From: Ferruginibacter sp.
GTDB lineage: Bacteria > Bacteroidota > Bacteroidia > Chitinophagales > Chitinophagaceae
Direction: 5' to 3'
DNA: 6,690 nucleotides
Assembly: GCA_025352435.1 (NCBI GenBank)
Contig: JANXTN010000272.1
Location: 1-6,690, forward strand
The notes below the pieces were generated by a model. The model saw only the letters and a list, made by a program, of their open reading frames with translations, made no database searches and was not told where the DNA came from. Shown piece by piece: positions 1-6,069 of the stretch (within the stretch, counting starts at the first letter, position 1; each line of letters opens with the position of its first letter). The position numbers and the translations under genes were made by a program.

Positions 1-20
1 TTGTTAACTGTCACTCCCAC

Positions 21-76
21 TATCTACTAGCCACTTCCTACTCACCCTTGACAATTAACCGTTTACGATTCACTAC
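21..76. repeat. Degenerate tandem repeat, period 7, eight units
   Basis: Cut into 7-mers from base 21, the sequence reads tatctac, tagccac, ttcctac, tcaccct, tgacaat, taaccgt, ttacgat, tcactac. Every unit has T at position 1 and C at position 4 (8 of 8 each), while the other positions drift. The array continues leftward with broken phase (tgtcac, tcccac), so it probably extends beyond the window. Its last unit contains the stop codon of the decarboxylase-family gene. The pattern is seen directly; what the array does is unknown. I recall similar heptamer-like intergenic arrays from Chitinophagaceae genomes but cannot check this here. Confidence 0.6.
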
Positions 77-417
77 TCCCCAACCAACTCCTCCCAATAC
101 TCTGCTGCTCTTCTTGTATGAGGGATCACAATTGTACCGCCTACAATATTAGCTACGGCAAAAACTTCGTATAATTCATCTGTACTTACAGCCAGCTCGT
201 GCGCTTTGCCGAGGTGGTATTTTATGCAATCATCGCAGCGCAACACCATGCTAGCTACAAGCCCAAGTAATTCTTTTGTTTTTACATCCAATGCACCGGC
301 GGCGTATGTATTTGTATCGAGGTTCCAAAGTCTTTTTATTACAAGGTTTTCTTTGCTTAAAATTACCTCGTTCATCTTTGTGCGGTAATCATTAAACTCA
401 TTTACTAATTCACTCAT
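73..417 (-). CDS. Carboxymuconolactone decarboxylase family protein (AhpD-like fold)
   Basis: A 114-residue protein, the usual size for single-domain members of this family (PF02627). The core is LRCDDCIKYHLGKA at residues 59-72, with the C61-x-x-C64 pair and H68 in the arrangement of the AhpD redox site (C-x-x-C-x-x-x-H). It is followed by the conserved GGTIVIPHTRRA segment at 93-104. Members are small all-helical cytoplasmic oligomers; some are peroxidase partners (AhpD) and others act on gamma-carboxymuconolactone. The CxxC pair favours a thiol redox role here, but the substrate is unknown. An in-frame TTG at 438 would add seven residues, but it lies inside a good promoter box (436-443), so the ATG at 417 is preferred. 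The gene is probably monocistronic: it starts 116 bases after the aldo/keto reductase stop and has its own promoter candidate. The stop codon sits in a heptamer repeat. Confidence 0.9.
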   Translation of the reverse strand: MSELVNEFNDYRTKMNEVILSKENLVIKRLWNLDTNTYAAGALDVKTKELLGLVASMVLRCDDCIKYHLGKAHELAVSTDELYEVFAVANIVGGTIVIPHTRRAAEYWEELVGE

Positions 418-435
418 TGTATAAATTTTAGGCTG

Positions 436-443
436 CAAAGTTA
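436..443 (-). promoter_or_regulatory. Candidate -7 box (TAACTTTG) of the AhpD-like gene
   Basis: On the minus strand the site reads TAACTTTG, a full match to the Bacteroidota -7 consensus TAnnTTTG, about 18 bases before the ATG at 417. I see no convincing -33 TTTG element at the expected distance, so the call rests on the -7 box and its position. It implies a very short leader and argues against the TTG at 438 as a start. Confidence 0.5.
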
Positions 444-533
444 TACCAATGCAGATGATATGAAATGCACGGAATATGAAAAGCGGAAATGGTGGTAGCG
501 TTAGCCAACCTATTGCTCAGTTTGCTCCAGGTT

Positions 534-1415
534 TTAATGCAAGTATTCCATGTCTTCTGCTGATAATACAATGTTTGCCGCCTGCATATTTTCTTTAAAA
601 TGTTGCAAAGAAGAGGTGCCGGGTATGGGCAGAATCATGGGTGATTTGTGCAGCAGCCATGCAATGTTTATTTGTGCTTCGGTGGCATTGTGGCGGGCAG
701 CAATTGTAGCAATCCGCTCGTCTTTTACAGGCATGGCGGTAAACAAAGAAAAGTAAGGTATCAGCGGAATACTATTGGCTTCGCAAATGCTTAGGAGTTC
801 TTCGCCGCCACGGTTATCGCCATGGGTATTTATAAGCCTTGTGCGTTGTGCATGCCCATACATATTCTGCACCGTAGCCACATCGCCCAGTGCAATGGCT
901 GTCTGCAGTTGCTCCGAGGTAACATTGCTCACACCCACATGTAAGATCTTGCCTTCTTCCTGCAGGGTATACATGGCTTCCATGCTTTTTTCAAAAGGCG
1001 TGGTGCTGTGCAGCATTACCCTAAAATGCACGAGTGGCGTCTGGTCTTGCTTTAGAGTACGCAAATTATTTTCAATACTGGTGCGTAGGTTTTCCGGTGT
1101 ATCAAAAGGTACCCAGCTCTTATCCGGCTTGCGGGTAGCACCCACTTTGGTGCAGATAACCAGATCGTCATTGTACGGATACAGCGCCTCTACAATGAGG
1201 CGGTTGGTGACATCTTCACCATAATAATCTGCAGTATCTAAAAAGTTTACACCGCTGCTGATGGCCGTTTTTAATAACTCTATTGCACCCGGTCTGTTAG
1301 CAGGCTCGCCATAAATTCCCTCGCCGGTCAGGCGCATGGTACCATAGCCCAAACGGTGTACCGTAAGTGGATGTGAAGAATTGGGTGCAATGGTAATGGT
1401 AGGGTGATTGTTCAT
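534..1415 (-). CDS. Aldo/keto reductase, PdxI/YdbC-like
   Basis: A 293-residue cytoplasmic NAD(P)H-dependent oxidoreductase of the aldo/keto reductase superfamily, close to the normal TIM-barrel length. Visible signatures are HRLGYGTMRLTG (about 20-31), LDTADYYG with D60 and Y65 at the tetrad spacing, TKVG with K90, VGVSNV (about 160-165), and IPGTSSLQHFKEN (about 264-276), which binds the cofactor phosphate. Spacing and wording follow E. coli PdxI (YdbC), a pyridoxal reductase (pyridoxine 4-dehydrogenase): RLGYGAMQL, EALYPYSDDL and LIPGTSS have counterparts here. As in that branch, the segment normally holding the catalytic His (usually His-Arg) reads LVHFRVM, so the His is shifted or replaced. 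Pyridoxal is therefore a plausible but unproven substrate. The longer frame begins at TTG 1460, inside a promoter box; the ATG at 1415 gives the usual N-terminus. The gene appears richer in GC than the sugar operon to its right, judged by eye. Confidence 0.9.
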   Translation of the reverse strand: MNNHPTITIAPNSSHPLTVHRLGYGTMRLTGEGIYGEPANRPGAIELLKTAISSGVNFLDTADYYGEDVTNRLIVEALYPYNDDLVICTKVGATRKPDKSWVPFDTPENLRTSIENNLRTLKQDQTPLVHFRVMLHSTTPFEKSMEAMYTLQEEGKILHVGVSNVTSEQLQTAIALGDVATVQNMYGHAQRTRLINTHGDNRGGEELLSICEANSIPLIPYFSLFTAMPVKDERIATIAARHNATEAQINIAWLLHKSPMILPIPGTSSLQHFKENMQAANIVLSAEDMEYLH

Positions 1416-1457
1416 AGAGCGTATTAAAAGTTTACAAGTTTTTGCTGTTGTGGTATG

Positions 1458-1465
1458 CAAAATTA
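1458..1465 (-). promoter_or_regulatory. Candidate -7 box (TAATTTTG) of the aldo/keto reductase gene
   Basis: The minus strand reads TAATTTTG, a full match to TAnnTTTG, 42 bases before the ATG at 1415. No clear -33 element is visible. The site overlaps the alternative TTG start at 1460, which supports the shorter protein. Confidence 0.4.
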
Positions 1466-1474
1466 TAGAGATAA

Positions 1475-1624
1475 GTGTACCCGTTGGGTGTTTATTTCTC
1501 TCTGAATTTGCTCAGCCATGGAGGAGCTATAACGTTGACATCCAAGTGGAATTTATTTGGCCTGTTGAGTGGCACCGGTACAGCTATAAATAGCTTTCAT
1601 CACGAGAGTAAAACCTTGTGGTAA
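1475..1624 (+). other. Protein-like open stretch without a start codon, possible relic or repeat
   Basis: Between the aldo/keto reductase promoter and the 56-codon gene there is no intact gene. On the plus strand one frame is open from a TAA at 1472 to a TAA at 1622, giving 49 codons that include SKWNLFGLLSGTGTAINSFH. There is no ATG, and the reverse strand over the same bases also reads through several short open stretches. It may be a relic, an interspersed repeat, or chance. Its stop codon falls in the left arm of a small perfect hairpin at 1619-1633 (TGGTAA, 3-base loop, TTACCA). A second dyad, GCTAT-AA-ATAGC, lies at 1583-1594. Confidence 0.2.
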
Positions 1625-1633
1625 AAATTACCA
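1619..1633 (-). terminator. Weak hairpin downstream of the 56-codon gene
   Basis: A perfect 6-bp stem (TGGTAA / TTACCA) with a 3-base loop lies 22 bases past the stop of the small gene at 1656. It has no T-tract on either strand right after the stem and is AT-rich, so it would be a poor intrinsic terminator. It is listed because it is the only fold in this gap that could end transcription. Confidence 0.2.
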
Positions 1634-1655
1634 TGTATATAATTAGCAACCTTTG

Positions 1656-1826
1656 TCAAACAAGTTGTTTTGACTTTCGTTTTATGATGCTCTTTTGGTT
1701 TTCAATAAGTTTTCGATTTTCTTTATCCGCTTTAATAAAGTCACTTATTGCTTTTTCCTCTGCTTTTGTTAACGGTCTTGATTCAACGACGAAGTCCACT
1801 TCAAGAGGTTCTCTAATAAGTCCCAT
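1656..1826 (-). CDS. Small conserved-looking protein of unknown function, 56 residues
   Basis: An intact ATG-to-TGA frame of 56 codons. It begins MGLIREPLEVDFVV, continues with SRPLTKAEEKAISDFIKADK (residues 16-35), and ends in a Lys/Arg-rich tail (IIKRKSKQLV). The first third looks like a short extended segment; the rest is predicted to be one charged amphipathic helix (EEKAISDFIKADKENRKLIE). There is no signal peptide or membrane segment, so it should be cytoplasmic. It starts 7 bases after the stop codon of the GNAT remnant upstream, in another frame, the spacing of a translationally linked pair. From memory, small proteins beginning MGLxREPL-VDF follow similar acetyltransferase genes in other Bacteroidota; this is unverified. 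With its partner truncated, it may be unexpressed or an orphan. A toxin-antitoxin style antidote is one possibility, but I see no proof. Confidence 0.65.
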   Translation of the reverse strand: MGLIREPLEVDFVVESRPLTKAEEKAISDFIKADKENRKLIENQKSIIKRKSKQLV

Positions 1827-1833
1827 TTGTATA

Positions 1834-2034
1834 TTATTTAAAGTATTTGTTTGTCAATTTTAATGCTGTTTCTGTTGTAATAACCATGTTGTGCCTGCCA
1901 AAGTGTACCGCACCCAAACTTTTTTCATAATGCTCTATAAGTTTTGTTTTGGAAAGGAATGAAACATACCCTTCGCCACCACGCTGAAAAGAAAGTTTAC
2001 AAGCAAAAGCAACAAGGTTCCCTGCCGGTTTATA
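1834..2034 (-). pseudogene. 3' remnant of a GNAT-like N-acetyltransferase gene
   Basis: The frame is open for 66 codons and ends in TAA, but has no usable start: an in-frame TGA lies at 2035-2037 and the upstream frames lose all resemblance. The translation begins YKPAGNLVAFACKLSFQRGG and continues with EGYVSFLSKTKLIEHYEKSL and GAVHFG, ending LTNKYFK. This is the order expected in the last part of a GNAT fold: the loop and helix that bind the acetyl-CoA pyrophosphate (around G-N-L), a beta strand (GYVSFLS), the helix leading to H-Y-E-K-S-L-G, and the closing strand. About the first two thirds of a typical 170-190 residue protein is missing. The reading frame is clean up to the break, so the loss looks like one deletion or insertion event and not slow decay. 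The 56-codon gene follows 7 bases later. Confidence 0.6.
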
Positions 2035-2035
2035 T

Positions 2036-2085
2036 CACACAATTCCGAGTTATGCCGAATTTATATTGATCTTGAAAATTTTCAA
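2036..2085. other. Junction region with palindrome beside the truncated GNAT gene
   Basis: Immediately upstream of the break the plus strand reads TCACACAATTCCGAGTTATG, then CCGAATTTAT. AATTC at 2041-2045 and GAATT at 2057-2061 form an inverted repeat around CGAGTTATGCC, and CCGA occurs twice 10 bases apart (2045 and 2055). A perfect 14-bp palindrome, TTGAAAATTTTCAA, follows at 2072-2085. The position at the gene break suggests a recombination or insertion scar. GTTATGC also resembles the GTT-type core of integron attC sites, but I find no complete attC fold. Confidence 0.35.
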
Positions 2086-2094
2086 CTAGGGCTT

Positions 2095-2138
2095 GGATGC
2101 GGCTGAGGTACGGCTGAGGCTACTTGGAGGATGGGAAG
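2095..2138. repeat. Degenerate tandem repeat, period 11, four units
   Basis: Cut at 11 bases the plus strand reads GGATGCGGCTG, AGGTACGGCTG, AGGCTACTTGG, AGGATGGGAAG. Units 1 and 2 share CGGCTG, and units 2-4 all begin AGG. The period is close to one DNA helical turn. It lies between the end of the glycoside hydrolase gene (stop at 2162) and the junction region, and does not fold into a good terminator. Function unknown; an interspersed intergenic repeat family is the simplest reading. Confidence 0.45.
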
Positions 2139-2161
2139 AGACATTATACGCACAACACATT

Positions 2162-3685
2162 CTAATGAATACTTCTCATCTCCACATACGCCAGTTTATT
2201 TAAATTTAGCCTGATTGCTGATTGAATGTGAATTTGATCAAAGGGTTTTGCCGGAAAGAAAATCTCCGTCATATTCGATAAGCCGCCATCTGCAAATAAT
2301 TCTACTGATGCTGCATCAATTAATAGTGAAATATTTATTACTGCATTGTTGCTCATGCGTGGCGCTGTATGCCTTGCAGCAAATGCAGCATTAAAATTTA
2401 TGTTACCGGATTTTGTTCTGTCTATAAAATAATTGTTTGTTTTTTCATCATAACCAATCAATAGCTCCTCACCTGTTTTATTAAATATTTTTAATGCGAA
2501 ATCCTGCTTGTTGAAACTTACATTCAGGCGACAAGGGAAACTTATATTTTTTACCACACTAGAAAGATCATAATCTCTTTTTACAGAGATGTTGTTTGCT
2601 GTGATCGGCTTAGCAGAAAGACCGGCAAGTTCCGGTACGGGTGTTGATGCAATATAAATGTCATTGTCTACATGTTTTAATTTTAAAGTTCGGGGCAGCG
2701 TCATTGCGCTTCGCCATTTTATTGTAGGAACCTGTGTAGCATACAGCCAGTTGCTCATCCATCCTAAAAATATTTTTCTTTCACCTGTATTGCTCCACGT
2801 TACACCCGCATAATTATCAGGGCCGTAATCAATCCATTTAGTGTTTGTTTGTGTTGTAGTAAAATTTTTACCATCAAATTTACCCAGAAAATACTGTGTA
2901 CCTGAGCCACCGTTTGGTGCGCCGGGGTTTAAACTTACAGTCAGCACCCATACTTCTTTTCCGTTGTCATTTAAAGTAAACAGATCGGGACATTCCCAAA
3001 CGCCGCCATGTGCGCCAAGTTGCGCACCAAACTCACTTTCTTCCTTCCAGTTTTTAAGATTGGGTGATGAATAAAATGTTATTTTGTCTTTTGTGGCTAA
3101 GGTCATTATCCACTTTTTTTGCGGCTCGTACCACATTACTTTTGGGTCCCTAAAATCAGTAATGCCAGGGTTCTTTAAAACGGGATTACCCCTGTATTTT
3201 TTCCATGTTTTTCCATCATCATTACTGTATGCAAGGCTTTGGTTTTGAAAATCGTTTCGCTTTTCTTTTTCTCCCGCCATATTGTGATGAGTAAAAACAG
3301 CAACAAGTGGCACCGTGCCTTTTTGGCCAAATCCGCTCGTATTGGTTTTATCTGCCACTACACTTCCTGAAAAAATATAACCCAAACTATCAGGGTATAG
3401 AGCGATGGATTTCTCTTGCCAGTGAATTAAATCTTTGCTTGTTGCATGTCCCCAATGCATAGGGCCCCATACCGTTGAATCAGGATAATATTGAAAAAAC
3501 AGATGGTAAACTCCTTTGGAAAAAACCATGCCGTTGGGGTCGTTCATCCAATGTGCCCTGGGTGTAAAATGAATCTGCGGGCGATATGGCTCTTTATATA
3601 GTTGCTGGCTTTTTTGCGCAGAAATTGGGTTAGTGCTCATTAGCAACAGCAAGCAACTTATGATATACCTTAAATTTTTATTCAT
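2162..3685 (-). CDS. Secreted glycoside hydrolase family 32 (levanase/fructanase/invertase type)
   Basis: A 507-residue enzyme that hydrolyses beta-fructofuranosidic bonds in sucrose, inulin or levan. All GH32 landmarks are present in order: WMNDPNG at 46-52 with nucleophile D49, FSGS at 105-108, RDP at 179-181 with the transition-state stabiliser D180, ECPD at 231-234 with acid/base E231, DYGPDNYAG near 287-294, and GWMSNW near 308-313. The propeller domain ends around 350, and a C-terminal beta-sandwich follows with SVELFADGG near 460-468. Residues 1-23 form a Sec signal peptide (basic MNKNLR, hydrophobic LLLL, ISA-Q cleavage); the early Cys is not placed as a lipobox, so a periplasmic or exported soluble protein is expected. 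An upstream in-frame ATG at 3760 overlaps the kinase gene and would put a 25-residue polar extension before the signal, so ATG 3685 is chosen. It is last in the operon, 61 bases after the kinase. Endo or exo action and linkage preference cannot be read from sequence alone. Confidence 0.93.
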   Translation of the reverse strand: MNKNLRYIISCLLLLMSTNPISAQKSQQLYKEPYRPQIHFTPRAHWMNDPNGMVFSKGVYHLFFQYYPDSTVWGPMHWGHATSKDLIHWQEKSIALYPDSLGYIFSGSVVADKTNTSGFGQKGTVPLVAVFTHHNMAGEKEKRNDFQNQSLAYSNDDGKTWKKYRGNPVLKNPGITDFRDPKVMWYEPQKKWIMTLATKDKITFYSSPNLKNWKEESEFGAQLGAHGGVWECPDLFTLNDNGKEVWVLTVSLNPGAPNGGSGTQYFLGKFDGKNFTTTQTNTKWIDYGPDNYAGVTWSNTGERKIFLGWMSNWLYATQVPTIKWRSAMTLPRTLKLKHVDNDIYIASTPVPELAGLSAKPITANNISVKRDYDLSSVVKNISFPCRLNVSFNKQDFALKIFNKTGEELLIGYDEKTNNYFIDRTKSGNINFNAAFAARHTAPRMSNNAVINISLLIDAASVELFADGGLSNMTEIFFPAKPFDQIHIQSAIRLNLNKLAYVEMRSIH

Positions 3686-3746
3686 ATCTATTTTGTTCCG
3701 GCTTACTAATATGTTATTCAGTTTCGTACGATGCGTAAAATTATTT

Positions 3747-4646
3747 TCAATTCCAATCATTGGCTATTAACTCATCTATTTCGCTAACACGATAGTTTGG
3801 ACAGGCCCCATTATAACTGGCTATTAATGCACCTGCTGCACATGCATAACGCAGGGCATTTTCAGGGCTTTCCTTTAAAGATAATTTTGTAATTAGTGCT
3901 GCAAGAAAACAATCTCCTGCACCCACTATATCAGCAACAGTTATTTTGAATGCATTGTGATAATAAAATTTCCCTTCATAATTTAAAACAGCACCCTCGC
4001 TGCCTTTTGTTACAACTACAGTTGAGATATTAAATTTATTCTGCAGCATATTTATTCTTTCTTCTTCTGTTTTTACATCTGCAAACCAATCGCTCACAAT
4101 TATCAATTCATCTTCATTAAGTTTTAATAACTGTACATTATGTAATAATTTTTCAATAATTTCTTTATTGTAATGTGGTGCACGCAGGTTTACATCGAAC
4201 ACTTTATATTTTGCCAACTCCAATAATTTAAACAGGGTATTTTGGCTTACCGTGCTTCGTGCAGCAAGGCTTCCAAAAACAAAATAAGCTGCATTGCCAA
4301 CCAAGCTTTCAAAATTAGCCTGCCAGCAAATATTATCCCATGCAACTGGTTTTATAATATCGTACGTTACTTCATTATTTGCCCCAATGGTTGCATTTAC
4401 TTTTCCGGTTTGCAATTTTTCATCTGTCTGTATGTTTGCGCAATCAATATTATTTCCAGTAAATATTTCAATCAGTTTTCTGCCCGGTTCATCATTTCCT
4501 ATTCTTGAAATTATTGCAGGCTCATTGCCTAATTTTTTTAAATGATATGCAACATTCATAGGTGCGCCGCCGGGCAAAGTAGCTGTTGGCAGTACATCCC
4601 AAAGTATTTCACCAAAGCAAACAACGCTGTTTATTTTATCTTCCAT
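3747..4646 (-). CDS. PfkB-family carbohydrate kinase, probable fructokinase
   Basis: A 299-residue cytoplasmic ATP-dependent sugar kinase of the ribokinase/PfkB family, of normal length. Sequence evidence: FGEILWDVLP near 11-20, the sugar-binding GGAPMNVAYHLKKLG at 26-40 (PfkB signature 1 region), FDVNLRAPHY near 150-159, KLNEDE near 175-180, VTKGSEGA near 212-219, and the signature 2 loop ADIVGAGDCF at 238-247, with D239 and the anion hole G242-A243-G244 leading to catalytic base D245. Fructose as substrate is inferred from the neighbours: a sugar porter upstream and a fructan hydrolase downstream, the same association as in the Bacteroides thetaiotaomicron fructan locus (BT1757-BT1758). The expected product is fructose 6-phosphate. 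The ATG at 4646 follows the porter stop by 4 bases, so the two are co-transcribed and probably translationally coupled. Adenosine or ribose specificity is a less likely alternative. Confidence 0.92.
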   Translation of the reverse strand: MEDKINSVVCFGEILWDVLPTATLPGGAPMNVAYHLKKLGNEPAIISRIGNDEPGRKLIEIFTGNNIDCANIQTDEKLQTGKVNATIGANNEVTYDIIKPVAWDNICWQANFESLVGNAAYFVFGSLAARSTVSQNTLFKLLELAKYKVFDVNLRAPHYNKEIIEKLLHNVQLLKLNEDELIIVSDWFADVKTEEERINMLQNKFNISTVVVTKGSEGAVLNYEGKFYYHNAFKITVADIVGAGDCFLAALITKLSLKESPENALRYACAAGALIASYNGACPNYRVSEIDELIANDWN

Positions 4647-4650
4647 TATT

Positions 4651-6012
4651 TTACTGATTATTTGCCTGAGAAAATTTCGCTTCCAAAGCCTCCAATGAAA
4701 TGCCTTTTGTTTCGGGCATTTTTGTAAGTACCCATATTAATTGCAATAGCATCATAACTGCAAAAAATGCAAAAATGGGCCAGGGATTATCTTTAAAAAT
4801 ACCTTGTTTGTCATCCAAAAAAACAGGCGTAATCAAAGTAATTAATGCTGCAAAAATCCAATGCACACTTGCGCCAAACGACTGACCCGCTGCCCGAATT
4901 TTATTTGGAAATATTTCAGAAATAAAAACCCATATAACTGCTCCCTGCCCTATGGCATGCGATGCAATAAAAATTAAAAGAAAACTCATTAACAAAGCAG
5001 GGCTTGCTTTGGTGTAAAAACACCAGGCTATCATTATTAGGCTAATAATGTAACCGATGGAGCCAGCCAATAGCAGCTTTTTTCTGCCGACCCTGTCAAT
5101 AAAATACAAACCTACAAATGTGAAAAGTAAATTTGTACCACCAATAGCTATCGAATTCAACAAAGAATCTTTTGCAGCCAAACCAATGCGGGAAAGGATT
5201 TCGGGAGCGTAATACAGAATAAAATTTATACCCGAAAACTGATTAAAGAATGCAATAAAAAAGGCAAGACCTAATATTAGTTTGTGTTTTCTGCTGAAGA
5301 GTGAAGCAGATTTTCCGCCCGTCTCCTCGTGTTGATTGCTTTTTATTATGGACGCAATTTCTGTATCGGTATCTGTAATGCCTATCTGCAATAAAACTGC
5401 TTTTGCTTTTGCAGTATCATTCCTTTTTGAAATAAGCCAGCGGGGACTTTCAGGCAACCCTATAGTCATTGCTGTATAAATAAGTGCAGGTATAGCTAAA
5501 ACACCAAGCATCCACCGCCAATCGTTTTCTCCGCCTACGCCCTGTAAAAAATAATTGGAAAGAAATGCAATGAGTATTCCGAATACAATATTAAACTGGT
5601 ACATGGCAACAAATCTTCCCCTTGTAGCCGGTGTAGAAATTTCTGATATATAAGTGGGTGCTACAACTGATGAAACTCCAATACCTATGCCACCCACAAA
5701 ACGAAAAAATGAAAATGTGTAAGGATCTTGAGCAAGTGCAGAACCGAATGCAGAAACAGCAAAAATAATTCCGACCCAAAATAATACCTTTTTTCTGCCG
5801 AATCTTTCTGTAGGAATTCCGCCAAAAATAGAACCTACCAAAGTGCCCCATAATGCCATAGACATAATAAAAAATCCATGAAACAATGGAGTAGTATGCC
5901 AAAGTTCTTTTATGGGCAGGTTAGCTCCGGAAATAACTACTGTATCAAACCCAAAAATAAAACCTGCAAGTGATGCCCCAAGAGACCATTGAAATAACTT
6001 GTTTTTGTTCAT
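4651..6012 (-). CDS. MFS sugar porter, probable inner-membrane fructose transporter
   Basis: A 453-residue, probably 12-helix transporter of the MFS sugar porter family (TC 2.A.1.1). Signatures, numbered from the ATG: FGFDTVVISGA in helix 1 (D23), ERFGRKK at 69-75 with E in place of the common D, R104 in FFRFVGG, PTYISE at 119-124 followed by RG at 131-132, PESPRWL at 187-193, NQFSGINFILYYAPE starting at 257 (helix 7 sugar-binding segment, N-Q where many porters have Q-Q), DRVGRKK at 306-312, SEIFPNKIR near 365-373, and PETKG at 433-437. A cytoplasmic loop of roughly 50 residues joins the halves (about 194-245). The longer frame begins with TTG at 6015; the ATG at 6012 is preferred and changes only one residue. 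It is first in the three-gene operon, and the context points to fructose or a small fructoside as cargo; glucose or another hexose cannot be excluded. Confidence 0.93.
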   Translation of the reverse strand: MNKNKLFQWSLGASLAGFIFGFDTVVISGANLPIKELWHTTPLFHGFFIMSMALWGTLVGSIFGGIPTERFGRKKVLFWVGIIFAVSAFGSALAQDPYTFSFFRFVGGIGIGVSSVVAPTYISEISTPATRGRFVAMYQFNIVFGILIAFLSNYFLQGVGGENDWRWMLGVLAIPALIYTAMTIGLPESPRWLISKRNDTAKAKAVLLQIGITDTDTEIASIIKSNQHEETGGKSASLFSRKHKLILGLAFFIAFFNQFSGINFILYYAPEILSRIGLAAKDSLLNSIAIGGTNLLFTFVGLYFIDRVGRKKLLLAGSIGYIISLIMIAWCFYTKASPALLMSFLLIFIASHAIGQGAVIWVFISEIFPNKIRAAGQSFGASVHWIFAALITLITPVFLDDKQGIFKDNPWPIFAFFAVMMLLQLIWVLTKMPETKGISLEALEAKFSQANNQ

Positions 6013-6069
6013 CAAGTGACGTTTAATTTAATGAGTAAATTATATAACCATCCTTTGAATAAGTAAAGC

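Noticed and set aside
1408..1593. Plus-strand 61-codon frame starting inside the aldo/keto reductase gene
   Set aside because: It overlaps the start of a well-supported gene and its promoter, and the translation has no recognisable composition or motif.
1618..1863. Plus-strand 81-codon frame
   Set aside because: It is the antisense shadow of the 56-codon gene; its Phe/Ser-rich sequence mirrors the Lys/Glu-rich codons opposite, whereas the minus-strand reading is protein-like and sits correctly behind the GNAT remnant.
5591..5902. Minus-strand 103-codon frame inside the transporter gene
   Set aside because: It is an alternative frame of the sugar porter; the Phe/Tyr/Cys/Ile-rich translation is what a shifted transmembrane-coding sequence gives.
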